Shown: in pieces, positions 35,705 through 43,003 of the stretch
How the letters are laid out: the number at the start of each line of letters is the position of its first letter
Position numbering within the stretch: position 1 is the stretch's first letter
Origin: Nibribacter koreensis
GTDB taxonomy: Bacteria; Bacteroidota; Bacteroidia; Cytophagales; Hymenobacteraceae
Length of the DNA stretch: 64,000 nt
Reading direction: 5' to 3'
Assembly: GCF_039541795.1 (NCBI RefSeq)
Contig: NZ_BAABGX010000002.1
Coordinates: 682,001 to 746,000 of the forward strand
The notes under the pieces: generated by a model
Databases searched by the model: none
The model's input: only the letters and a program-made list of their open reading frames with translations
Told to the model about the DNA's origin: nothing
Position numbers and translations under genes: made by a program

Positions 35705-36049
35705 TTAGATGCCGGTGGTGGCATTGGCTGCGCCGCCTACGCCGTTGCCAGAGTTGGTGTTGGCGTCCTTGTCACGCATTTTCTTCTGTTGCTTATCATA
35801 AACGTCTTCATAGGCAGAATCTGGCGTAGTCCCCGAGCCTGGGGCTGCCTCGCCGCGGTTGTCCTGGGTGTTGTCATTCATGCCGTCCTCATTGTGCTCG
35901 GTGGGGCTTTTATCTTTAAAGTCGCTTTCCTCTACGTTGGTGTCACCATCACTGGTGCCGGTGCTGCAGGCCATGGCCCCCATGGACAGAGCGCCCGCAA
36001 AAAGCAGGGACCAGGAGAGGCGCTTTACAGAATTCATTCGCTTTTTCAT
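35705..36049 (-). CDS. Hypothetical lipoprotein, disordered
   Basis: 114 aa. Signal with lipid Cys in SMGAMACSTGT, then a low-complexity hydrophilic chain rich in Asp, Asn, Gly and Thr (SDFKDKSPTEHNEDGMNDNT). No fold or motif recognised. Alternative start at the internal Met5. Probably periplasmic-facing or surface; function unknown. Confidence 0.7.
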   Translation of the reverse strand: MKKRMNSVKRLSWSLLFAGALSMGAMACSTGTSDGDTNVEESDFKDKSPTEHNEDGMNDNTQDNRGEAAPGSGTTPDSAYEDVYDKQQKKMRDKDANTNSGNGVGGAANATTGI

Positions 36050-36306
36050 AGTTCTAGGTTCAGGGTTTGAGCGTAAGGACCCGTAGGCTGTTCCAGGGGC
36101 CGCTTACCTGATAGTACGCGCATCTTATAGTTTGAGTTAACTACGCCGGCACCTATTCATATTTCTATAAACGCACAGCATCTAAGGGTGAAGATGCGCT
36201 TTGGCCTAATCTAAATGCAATCCGGACTCGTATCAGATACAGTGCAGAGGCTAAAGGCCCGGCGCATAGGTATTAGATGTTTTACTTAAGATAAGGAGAT
36301 AGAATC

Positions 36307-36855
36307 ATGAAAGGAAGTGGAAACAGCCCCAAAGAAAACAGGCCAACGCAAGACAATAGCTGGCAGGCAGAGCGCGCGCAAGACCAGAACGCGGGCCAGA
36401 ACAACAGCAACCGCCATAACAACAATCCAGAGAACAAAGGCTCCTCGCACCAGGCCACAACCTATAGCCAGCAGCACCCAGACGGCAGCAGCCATCAAAA
36501 CTCTGACAACAACCAGAACACCAACATGGGCGCGGGCGTGAGCGGCAGACCCAACAACCGCAGCAACGACAGCACCATAGACAGTAAAAACGCCCCCAAG
36601 TTTCAGGATGGGCCGGTGGCCGGCGGCGCAGACAACACCCGCGGCCAGAACGTGCCGTCCAGTGAAGGAAAGGGCGCTGGTGCCAAGCATGCCAAATTTG
36701 ACCCAGAAGCCAAAAGCCCGCAAGGCTCTAATGCCAACTGGACTTCTACCCGCGGCGCCGACAGTTCTGACAAAGAATTTAGAAACAACCAGCCCAACGC
36801 CAGCACCTTAAAAGGGCATAAGAGCAATGAGAACCTGGGCAACGAGAAAGAATAA
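36307..36855 (+). CDS. Hypothetical intrinsically disordered protein
   Basis: 182 aa, almost entirely Asn, Gln, Ser, Gly, Lys and Pro with hardly any hydrophobic residues (for example RHNNNPENKGSSHQATTYSQ). No signal peptide, membrane helix or known domain. It resembles the hydrophilic stress-type (desiccation-associated) proteins of many bacteria in composition only. Ends 23 nt before a 38-bp repeat and terminator. The composition supports a real reading frame, since neighbouring frames do not show it. Confidence 0.65.
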   Translation: MKGSGNSPKENRPTQDNSWQAERAQDQNAGQNNSNRHNNNPENKGSSHQATTYSQQHPDGSSHQNSDNNQNTNMGAGVSGRPNNRSNDSTIDSKNAPKFQDGPVAGGADNTRGQNVPSSEGKGAGAKHAKFDPEAKSPQGSNANWTSTRGADSSDKEFRNNQPNASTLKGHKSNENLGNEKE

Positions 36856-36878
36856 CCTAAGCCCTAGATGAGAACGGC

Positions 36879-36916
36879 CGTTTTTGGCCTGTTTTCCAGA
36901 AAAGACCCGAAAACCA
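36879..36916 (+). repeat. 38-bp palindromic repeat merged with a terminator
   Basis: CGTTTTTGGCCTGTTTTCCA then GAAAAGACCCGAAAACCA. The right arm has changed so that AAAAGACCCGAAA pairs with TTTCGGGTCTTTT downstream (36918-36930) instead of with its own left arm. Confidence 0.85.
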
Positions 36917-36934
36917 GTTTCGGGTCTTTTCTTT
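36900..36934 (+). terminator. Terminator built from the right arm of a 38-bp repeat
   Basis: AAAAGACCCGAAA/TTTCGGGTCTTTT 13-bp stem with loop ACCAG, then CTTTTT. Ends the 36307-36855 transcript. Confidence 0.85.
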
Positions 36935-37024
36935 TTATGGACGCTGCCCAGCCTTCTTTTGTTGGGCAGTGGCTGGCATTGCGTATCTTCGTATATAGTT
37001 GCTCATATACTACCTGTTCTTCTC

Positions 37025-37651
37025 ATGGAAGCCAACCCCAATGTGATTACCCCCGAAGTAGTAGCCCAAGGCCTTTCCTTCTCACAATACATGGACCAAG
37101 TGCGCGAGGCCGTGGCCCAGAACAGAACCACCGGACTGGAGCAGTCACGTCTTTTAGCAGACGTCACCAAGAACAACGTGCCCATCATGGAGCGCACCTA
37201 CCAGACGCCCCTCCTACCCGAGTTGGTAAACCTGGTGCAGAACCTACCTACGTCCATGATCTGGCTGGTGTTAACCGAAGGTTGGTGCGGAGACGCCGCC
37301 CAGAACGTGCCCATTCTGGCTTCTATTGCAGAGCATTCACCCAACATTACGTTCAAGACCATCCTGCGCTCTGAGCACCCAGAAGTGATGGACGCCTACC
37401 TGACCAACGGCGGAAAAAGCATTCCCAAGCTCATCTGCCTGGATGCCCGCACCCTGCAACCGCTGGGTTCCTGGGGGCCGCGCCCGCAAGTCTTGCAAGA
37501 AGCCATTCTACCGCTCAAAAAGAGTGATCTGCACATTCTGGAAACCATCCGGCTGGCGCAAGAAATATCAGACGCAGACCAGGGCCATTCTCTGCAAAAA
37601 GAATTGTTAACCTTTATCCCGGCGTGGGTGCAGGCCGCCCAGTCATTATAA
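37025..37651 (+). CDS. Thioredoxin-like protein with single-Cys WCGDA motif
   Basis: 208 aa. Helical N-terminal third, then a thioredoxin fold: MIWLVLTEGWCGDAAQNVPI near residue 80 and the cis-Pro region GGKSIPKLICLDARTLQPLG near 135. The usual CxxC is replaced by WCGDA, so the second active-site Cys is missing; this matches the Thioredoxin_9-like family in Bacteroidota, whose reaction is unclear. ATG 37025 chosen because upstream sequence reads through intergenic repeat DNA. A small membrane protein follows 3 nt after the stop. Confidence 0.85.
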   Translation: MEANPNVITPEVVAQGLSFSQYMDQVREAVAQNRTTGLEQSRLLADVTKNNVPIMERTYQTPLLPELVNLVQNLPTSMIWLVLTEGWCGDAAQNVPILASIAEHSPNITFKTILRSEHPEVMDAYLTNGGKSIPKLICLDARTLQPLGSWGPRPQVLQEAILPLKKSDLHILETIRLAQEISDADQGHSLQKELLTFIPAWVQAAQSL

Positions 37652-37654
37652 ATT

Positions 37655-37990
37655 ATGGCTAAGACTGTAAAACCGCTTAAGCGCCATCCGTTTGAGCGCC
37701 CCTGGAAACGAGATTTGCTCATTACCGGCCTTATCTCCATGCTGTTGGCCATGGCGGTGCTGTTGTATGCGTTTGGCCTCACAAATGATTTCATCCTGCG
37801 TCTGTTCAATGCCTTTTCGGGTATCTTCATTCTGTTGGCTGGCACTGCCTTGGTAATAGTGCCCTCGGTGAACTGGGTTTTTGCCCGATTCTCCAAAAAC
37901 AGGCCAAAAACGACCCGCGCCGCCGCTCCCAAAAGAAACGCTCCCAAGCAGAATACCTATAAGAGCCCTTCTGAGAGTCGCGAGTCTTGA
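37655..37990 (+). CDS. Small membrane protein (DUF2798-like) whose 3' end runs through repeat DNA
   Basis: 111 aa. Two membrane helices (about residues 21-43 and 50-72) with a pattern like DUF2798. The last ~40 residues (starting ARFSKNRPKTTRAA) are Lys/Arg/Pro-rich and are encoded by a 37-bp copy of the dispersed palindrome (37876-37912) and, at the very end, by a GAGTC-type repeat string. This suggests that the original stop was lost or replaced and that the tail is recruited repeat sequence. Starts 3 nt after the thioredoxin-like gene. Confidence 0.7.
   Translation: MAKTVKPLKRHPFERPWKRDLLITGLISMLLAMAVLLYAFGLTNDFILRLFNAFSGIFILLAGTALVIVPSVNWVFARFSKNRPKTTRAAAPKRNAPKQNTYKSPSESRES
37876..37912 (+). 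repeat. Palindromic repeat inside a coding region (37 bp)
   Basis: GGTTTTTGCCCGATTCTCCA then AAAACAGGCCAAAAACG; one base shorter than other copies and with a decayed left arm. It encodes VFARFSKNRPKT of the preceding ORF. Confidence 0.8.
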
Positions 37991-38100
37991 GTCTGGATTT
38001 GCACTACATTTGAAATTTACTTGTTACGTTGCTGAGCCATCTGCACATCTTCAAATTCATTCACTAGCACATCAGCACATTAATTAATTAGCACATTAAC

Positions 38101-38658
38101 ATGCAGTTACACATCAAGAACATGGTTTGCCCCAGATGCATAGCCACCGTCACGGAGGTGCTGTCTGCGCAAGGGTTGCAGGTGCAGGAGGTGAAGCTGG
38201 GTGAGGCTTTGGTAGAGGGCGAGGTGCACACAGAGCAGCTACAAGCGGCCTTGCAACAACACGGCTTTGAACTGCTACAAGAGAAGGACGAGCAACTCAC
38301 CGACCTCATCAAAACTACTCTGCTGGAATATCAGCATCATTTAGAACAAGAATACCAGCCCATCACCACGTCTGTATACCTGGCAGAAAAATTGGGCACG
38401 TCCTATCAGCACTTAAGCAAGGTCTTCTCCCAGCAGACCGGGACCACCATTGAAAAATACCTCATCAAACTCAAGATTGAGCGTGTGAAAGAGCTTCTTT
38501 CTTACGGTGAGTTGACCTTGAGCGAGATTGCCTTTAAGCTCCAGTACAGCAGCGTGCAGCACCTGTCCAACCAGTTCAAGAAAGTGACCGGCGTCTCTGT
38601 GACAGACTACAAAAAAGCCCCGTCAGTAGAGCGCCTTCCGCTGGACAAGCTTACCTAG
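38101..38658 (+). CDS. HMA-AraC fusion transcriptional regulator
   Basis: 185 aa. Residues 1-68 are a heavy-metal-associated domain (MQLHIKNMVCPRCIATVTEV, metal motif MVCPRC); residues about 90-180 are an AraC-type double helix-turn-helix (SVYLAEKLGTSYQHLSKVFS; LSEIAFKLQYSSVQHLSNQF). A metal-binding domain joined to a DNA-binding domain suggests direct metal sensing. It begins the plus-strand run of copper genes (csp, CDF, copA, HMA protein), which are its likely targets. This architecture occurs in other Bacteroidota; ligand is inferred. Confidence 0.88.
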   Translation: MQLHIKNMVCPRCIATVTEVLSAQGLQVQEVKLGEALVEGEVHTEQLQAALQQHGFELLQEKDEQLTDLIKTTLLEYQHHLEQEYQPITTSVYLAEKLGTSYQHLSKVFSQQTGTTIEKYLIKLKIERVKELLSYGELTLSEIAFKLQYSSVQHLSNQFKKVTGVSVTDYKKAPSVERLPLDKLT

Positions 38659-38716
38659 CCCACCTCCGGTTTTTCCTTTTTTGACAACACCCAGTTGCTA
38701 GTGGGCGTAAACCTGT

Positions 38717-38750
38717 AGTACCCGTTGCCTAAACGCAACTTGTGGGTACT
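38717..38750. promoter_or_regulatory. Nested inverted repeat upstream of the first csp gene
   Basis: AGTACCC (38717-38723) pairs with GGGTACT (38744-38750), and inside it GTTGC pairs with GCAAC. It lies 54 nt before the Csp start and just after the HMA-AraC regulator, so an operator for that regulator or an RNA hairpin are both possible. Confidence 0.45.
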
Positions 38751-38803
38751 GCCTATAGAGTGTGCATGTGCCTCATCTATGTTTCATTTAAAACTATGAT
38801 CTA

Positions 38804-39133
38804 ATGCACCATTCACAAAACCGACCAGCCATTGACGCTTTACAAGAATGTATTCTAGCCTGTGAGCACTGCGCTACCGCCTGCCTGCAAGAAGAAGACG
38901 TAAAAATGATGGCCCGCTGTATTATGCTGGACCGTGACTGCGCCGACATCTGCCGCCTGACCATGACGCTTCTGGCCCGCGGCTCTGAGCACGGCAAACA
39001 CCTGCTGCGCGAGTGCATGGAAGTCTGCGAAGCCTGCGCCGTTGAGTGTGGCAAGCACCACCATGACCACTGCCAAGAATGCGCTACAGCCTGCCGTCGT
39101 TGCGTGGAGGCTTGTAAGTCTTTGGCGGCCTAA
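38804..39133 (+). CDS. Four-helix bundle copper-binding protein (Csp), copy 1
   Basis: 109 aa with 16 Cys, spaced along predicted helices (ALQECILACEHCATACLQEE; ECMEVCEACAVECGKHHHDH; CQECATACRRCVEAC). This is the DUF326/copper storage protein family, in which Cys residues line the core of a helical bundle and bind many Cu(I) ions. No signal peptide, so cytosolic (Csp3-like). Strong similarity in pattern to the second copy at 41184. Confidence 0.93.
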   Translation: MHHSQNRPAIDALQECILACEHCATACLQEEDVKMMARCIMLDRDCADICRLTMTLLARGSEHGKHLLRECMEVCEACAVECGKHHHDHCQECATACRRCVEACKSLAA

Positions 39134-39158
39134 TCCTTTCTCAGGTAGATAGAACAAG

Positions 39159-39191
39159 ACAGCTGGCATCTGCCGGCTGTTTCTTTTTTAA
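39159..39191 (+). terminator. Terminator after csp copy 1
   Basis: ACAGCTGGCA/TGCCGGCTGT stem (one G-T pair) followed by TTCTTTTTT. Confidence 0.75.
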
Positions 39192-39208
39192 GGCTAAAGT
39201 GAATTTGG

Positions 39209-39246
39209 CGTTTTTGGCCTCTTTCCCATAAAACAGGCTAAAAACG
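39209..39246 (+). repeat. 38-bp palindromic repeat
   Basis: CGTTTTTGGCCTCTTTCCCA then TAAAACAGGCTAAAAACG; in the 306-nt gap between csp copy 1 and the CDF gene. Apart from this copy and the terminator at 39159, that gap shows nothing else. Confidence 0.9.
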
Positions 39247-39439
39247 GCCTCTTCTTATAATTTCAGGTGGGGAATTTTCTATAACTGTTTTTTTCAACCT
39301 CACTCAATCCCATAACTGAATTTTACACAACTGCCCCTCTCATTTTGTAACGACGGTTAGTCAAACACCTACTTCCTTTGCCATGATTGGTAGTTGGCCA
39401 AGCGGCTTACGTATACTTACCAGAACACCAGGGCATTTT

Positions 39440-40369
39440 ATGGAGCATTCACATTCGCACGGGCATCACCACCATGGACACGGCCTTCCTTCTTCTACCG
39501 GAAGTTTGAACAAGGCCTTCGGCTGGGGTATTGCGCTCAACATCTTGTTTGTGGTAGTAGAGTCCGGGGCCGGTTGGTACTACAATTCTCTGGCGCTGCT
39601 CACAGACGCAGGGCATAACCTGACAGACGTGGTGAGCTTGCTCCTGGCCTTTTTTGCCATCAAGCTTTCGCAGCGAAAACCCACCGAGCGGTTTACATAT
39701 GGCTACGGCAAAACCACCACGCTGGTCTCTTTGCTCAACGCCATTCTGCTCATGCTGGCGGTGGGTGCCATTGGCTGGGAGGCCATAGGTCGTCTAGGCA
39801 CCTCGCCAGAACTCAACGGAGCCGCCATTTCCATAGTGGCGGTGATAGGCATTGCCATCAATGCCGGCACCGCCCTGCTCTTCTTCCGGGACAAAGAGCA
39901 TGACATCAACGTAAAGGGTGCCTACCTGCACATGGCCGCCGATGCCCTGGTTAGTCTAGGCGTGGTGGCGGCGGGCCTGCTCATGCGCTACACCGGTTGG
40001 TTCTGGATTGACGCCGTCTTGAGTTTGATCATTGTGAGCATTATTGTCTGGAGCACCTGGGGCCTGCTCAAAGAATCGCTGCGCCTTTCTCTGGACGCCG
40101 TTCCGCAGGGCATAGACTTAAAAGCAGTGCAAACCTATCTGCGGCAGGTGCCCGGCGTAGAGCAAATCCATGACCTGCACGTCTGGGCCATGAGCAGCAC
40201 CGAGAATTCGCTCACCGCCCACTTAGTGGTCACAGATGCGTACCAAGACGAGCAATTGTCCACCATCAGAAAAGAGTTGAAAGAGCAGTTCCAGATACAA
40301 CACGTGACCATCCAGGTTGAACGCGGCCCCATGTCCCAAGCCTGTGCGCAAGCCGAGGCGCATCATTGA
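39440..40369 (+). CDS. Cation diffusion facilitator (CzcD-like) metal efflux protein
   Basis: 309 aa. A His-rich start (MEHSHSHGHHHHGHG) precedes six membrane helices; metal-site motifs LLTDAGHNLTDVVSL (helix II) and HMAADALVSLGVV (helix V) are intact, with a cytoplasmic C-terminal domain containing HDLHVWAMSSTENSLTAHLV. Proton-driven export of Zn2+, Co2+ or similar from the cytoplasm. ATG 39440 gives the family N-terminus; the frame is open further upstream. Its place in a copper-type cluster suggests shared metal regulation. Confidence 0.93.
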   Translation: MEHSHSHGHHHHGHGLPSSTGSLNKAFGWGIALNILFVVVESGAGWYYNSLALLTDAGHNLTDVVSLLLAFFAIKLSQRKPTERFTYGYGKTTTLVSLLNAILLMLAVGAIGWEAIGRLGTSPELNGAAISIVAVIGIAINAGTALLFFRDKEHDINVKGAYLHMAADALVSLGVVAAGLLMRYTGWFWIDAVLSLIIVSIIVWSTWGLLKESLRLSLDAVPQGIDLKAVQTYLRQVPGVEQIHDLHVWAMSSTENSLTAHLVVTDAYQDEQLSTIRKELKEQFQIQHVTIQVERGPMSQACAQAEAHH

Positions 40370-40448
40370 TAGAAATCAATTTGCATGGACTTGTTAAAAA
40401 AACGCCTTAAACGTTTCAGTTTCTTTTAAATCCCTTTAGATTTATTTA

Positions 40449-41078
40449 ATGGAAGATCTGCAAGTGAAAGTGTTTGAGCCAAAGGAAGAATCTTTTAAGA
40501 TTACTCCCAACATGATAATGTACCCACTTATTGCAATTGGTATTATTGGTTACTTCACGTTAGACGAATTAGTGGACCCAGAAAGCGATTTAGGAGATAC
40601 GTTACTTCTCACTTATATTTTCATCACTTTGCCTGCTTATCTGTTTTTCCAAATAACCAGCACTCACAGTACTAAGGCTCTAAATGGCACCTTTAACGGA
40701 TATCTTAGCATTACGAATAAAGAAATCACTATCCAGAAGGACACCTATACTTGGGCAGAAATACAAGAAATTGATTTTTCCTTCAATGATTACTTCGGTG
40801 AAAAGCCTACTATTCCAACTACCGGAAATTTTAACCGGACTATATCACAAGGAGTCAACAATTTTATCAAACTAACCTTACAACAAGGAGAGACAAGGCA
40901 AGCCTACTTTAGACAAGTAGCCAAAGGAGACCGCAAAAAATTTTACCCCTTTATCATCAATATGATTAAGCTTGGTAAAATTTCTGTTTCTAGGGGTGCT
41001 GAATTAATGGGTATTACCAATAAGCATGAACTGGAGGAACTTTCCAAATTGCCAGAACTAGGCAAGTTTGTGTATTAG
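40449..41078 (+). CDS. Hypothetical membrane protein
   Basis: 209 aa with two membrane helices near residues 22-38 and 52-72, then a soluble beta-rich domain (IEYLS... type; ITNKEITIQKDTYTWAEIQE) and a helical end SVSRGAELMGITNKHELEEL. Codon use is visibly more AT-rich than its neighbours. No family recognised. It sits between two metal genes but nothing in it shows metal binding. Confidence 0.7.
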   Translation: MEDLQVKVFEPKEESFKITPNMIMYPLIAIGIIGYFTLDELVDPESDLGDTLLLTYIFITLPAYLFFQITSTHSTKALNGTFNGYLSITNKEITIQKDTYTWAEIQEIDFSFNDYFGEKPTIPTTGNFNRTISQGVNNFIKLTLQQGETRQAYFRQVAKGDRKKFYPFIINMIKLGKISVSRGAELMGITNKHELEELSKLPELGKFVY

Positions 41079-41091
41079 CAATATCGATTGC

Positions 41092-41129
41092 CGTTTTTCA
41101 CCTCTTTCCCAGAAAACAGCCCAAAAACG
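41092..41129 (+). repeat. 38-bp palindromic repeat
   Basis: CGTTTTTCACCTCTTTCCCA then GAAAACAGCCCAAAAACG; the closest intergenic relative of the look-alike inside copA (44582). Confidence 0.9.
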
Positions 41130-41183
41130 GCGGTCCCCTTTTGGAGCAGGTGCGTATAGAAGAAGAGACCAAACTAGAAGCCT

Positions 41184-41564
41184 ATGCGTACCGAGTATAA
41201 ACCGGCCATTGATGCCCTGTTGGCCTGTATTGCGGCCTGCGACCATTGTGCCACCGCCTGCCTCCAGGAGGAGGAAGTCAAGAAAATGGCGCGCTGTATT
41301 CACCTGGACCTGGACTGCGCCGATTACTGCAGACTGGGGGCCTCGTTCCTGTCCAAAGGTTCTGAACACGCCCGGCTGGTGCTCAGGCAGTGTGTAGAAA
41401 TCTGCGAGGCCTGCGCCGTTGAATGTGAACGCCACGCCCATGACCACTGCATAGCCTGCGCCCAGGCGTGTAGAAACTGCATAGAAGTGTGTCAGGAACT
41501 CATTCCCAAATCAGATCCCTTAAGTGAACTGTTGGCCGCCGCCAGCAACTCAGAAACTGCGTAA
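41184..41564 (+). CDS. Four-helix bundle copper-binding protein (Csp), copy 2
   Basis: 126 aa, 16 Cys in the same spacing as copy 1 (ALLACIAACDHCATACLQEE; QCVEICEACAVECERHAHDH; CIACAQACRNCIEVC), plus a 20-residue C-terminal tail without Cys. Cytosolic, with the expected role of storing or buffering Cu(I). A 38-bp repeat begins immediately after its stop codon. Confidence 0.93.
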   Translation: MRTEYKPAIDALLACIAACDHCATACLQEEEVKKMARCIHLDLDCADYCRLGASFLSKGSEHARLVLRQCVEICEACAVECERHAHDHCIACAQACRNCIEVCQELIPKSDPLSELLAAASNSETA

Positions 41565-41602
41565 CGTTTTTGGCCTCTTTCGCAGAATTCAACCTAAAAA
41601 CG
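41565..41602 (+). repeat. 38-bp palindromic repeat touching a stop codon
   Basis: CGTTTTTGGCCTCTTTCGCA then GAATTCAACCTAAAAACG. Its first base follows the csp2 stop codon directly. Confidence 0.88.
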
Positions 41603-41610
41603 ACCTGTAT

Positions 41611-41650
41611 AAAACTCCTTCCTGTGGCAAGCGTGAGGGAGTTTTCTTTT
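41611..41650 (+). terminator. Terminator after csp copy 2
   Basis: AAAACTCC/GGAGTTTT stem with a long loop followed by CTTTT. Confidence 0.65.
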
Positions 41651-41723
41651 GTTGGCGTCTTATTGCATGAAATCCTGTACTTCTTTGGCAGAATTGTGTA
41701 AACCCATGGCTGAGGACTTGCGC

Positions 41724-41731
41724 TAGTTTTG
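41724..41731 (+). promoter_or_regulatory. -7 promoter box of the flavoprotein gene
   Basis: TAGTTTTG fits TAnnTTTG, 52 nt before the ATG at 41783; no clear -33 box. Confidence 0.35.
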
Positions 41732-41782
41732 CTGGGTAAGCGCACAACACCATGCAAGCACCAGAAAACCTCCACCACATTT

Positions 41783-42844
41783 ATGTATGATGTCCTTGTG
41801 ATTGGCGCAGGGCAGGCAGGATTAGCCACTGGCTATTACCTAAAAGAGCAGGGCAAACAATTCTTGTTAGTAGAAGCCGCGGCAACCGTAGGCTATTCTT
41901 GGCGAAGCCGCTATGATTCCCTCACCCTGTTCACTCCAGCGGAGTATTGCCAGTTACCCAGCTTCTCCCTGGACTTACCAAAAAACCACTACCCCACCAA
42001 AGACCAGATAGCCGACTACTTGGAGCAGTATGCCCGGCACTTCCAACTGCCCATATCCTTTAACCAGACCGTGACCTCTGTTTCCAAAGCGGATGGCGTG
42101 TTCATTATCCAAACCAACATTCAAACGTTCCAAGCCAGACAAGTGGTCATTGCTACGGGCCCGTTCCAGAAACCCTATATCCCCCAATATTCTACTTCGC
42201 TTAATCCACAGGTATTACAAGTGCACAGTTCCCAGTACCAGAATCCAAGCCAACTGCCAGCCGGGCCGGTGCTGGTGGTGGGCGCTGGTAATTCTGGTGC
42301 GCAGATTGCCGTGGAACTGTCCCAAACCCATGCCGTACACTTGTCCATCCGGAAGAAGCTCGCCTTCTCCTCTTTGACCAAGTGGGGCAAGAGCGTCTTC
42401 TGGTGGGGCACTACAACCGGCGTCTTGTTTGCTGGACCATCTACTTTTCTGGGTAAAAAGCTGTACCGACAGCAAGACGTCATCTATGGCCGTGAACTGG
42501 AAAAAGCCATTGACAGCAAACAGATTCAAGTGCGCAGCGAAATTGCTGACATTGATGAGCAAGAGGTACTGTTCAAAGACGGAAGCCGAAGCGCTTTCCA
42601 AACCATCATCTGGGCCACCGGCTTTCAACCTGATTATTCCTGGCTACAAATAGAAGGGGCCGTAAACCAACGGGGCGCGCCCTTGCATCATCAGGGCATC
42701 AGTCCGGTGCCGGGCTTGTTCTACGTAGGCCTCTCTTGGCAAACCTCTCGCAGCTCTGCCTTAATGCTGGGCGCGGGCCGTGACGCCAAGTTTATTGCGG
42801 CGCAACTAGCCAGCAACGTCCCAAATTCTGAGGCTGCTATCTAA
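41783..42844 (+). CDS. FAD/NADPH-dependent oxidoreductase (CzcO-like)
   Basis: 353 aa. Two dinucleotide-binding sites: FAD motif VLVIGAGQAGLATGYYL at residues 4-20 and NADPH motif VLVVGAGNSGAQIAVEL near 165; WATGFQPDYSWL near 280 is the flavin-monooxygenase-type ATG motif. It resembles the CzcO proteins that sit beside CzcD-type efflux genes in other bacteria, as here. Substrate unknown. Confidence 0.85.
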   Translation: MYDVLVIGAGQAGLATGYYLKEQGKQFLLVEAAATVGYSWRSRYDSLTLFTPAEYCQLPSFSLDLPKNHYPTKDQIADYLEQYARHFQLPISFNQTVTSVSKADGVFIIQTNIQTFQARQVVIATGPFQKPYIPQYSTSLNPQVLQVHSSQYQNPSQLPAGPVLVVGAGNSGAQIAVELSQTHAVHLSIRKKLAFSSLTKWGKSVFWWGTTTGVLFAGPSTFLGKKLYRQQDVIYGRELEKAIDSKQIQVRSEIADIDEQEVLFKDGSRSAFQTIIWATGFQPDYSWLQIEGAVNQRGAPLHHQGISPVPGLFYVGLSWQTSRSSALMLGAGRDAKFIAAQLASNVPNSEAAI

Positions 42845-42851
42845 GCAAAAC

Positions 42852-42889
42852 CGTTTTTAAGGTGTTTTCTGGGAAAAAGGCCAAAAATG
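42852..42889 (+). repeat. 38-bp palindromic repeat (diverged)
   Basis: CGTTTTTAAGGTGTTTTCTG then GGAAAAAGGCCAAAAATG; 7 nt after the flavoprotein stop. Confidence 0.85.
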
Positions 42890-42956
42890 ACGGCTTAGGC
42901 TAAAATTATGTAAGTCTGGTATATAAAGCTGTAACGCATGGCCCTCTTGCCAACCG

Positions 42957-42964
42957 TACCTTTG
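42957..42964 (+). promoter_or_regulatory. -7 promoter box of copA
   Basis: TACCTTTG, 39 nt before the copA ATG. No TTTG -33 box at the right distance, which would fit an activator-dependent promoter (the HMA-AraC regulator is a candidate). Confidence 0.5.
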
Positions 42965-43003
42965 CTTTAGAAATTGAGACAAGACTTTAAATAAGACAAC
43001 GAT

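Noticed and set aside
36884..37024. In-frame N-terminal extension of the thioredoxin-like gene
   Set aside because: The extra codons come from a 38-bp repeat and a terminator; the family-like N-terminus starts at 37025.
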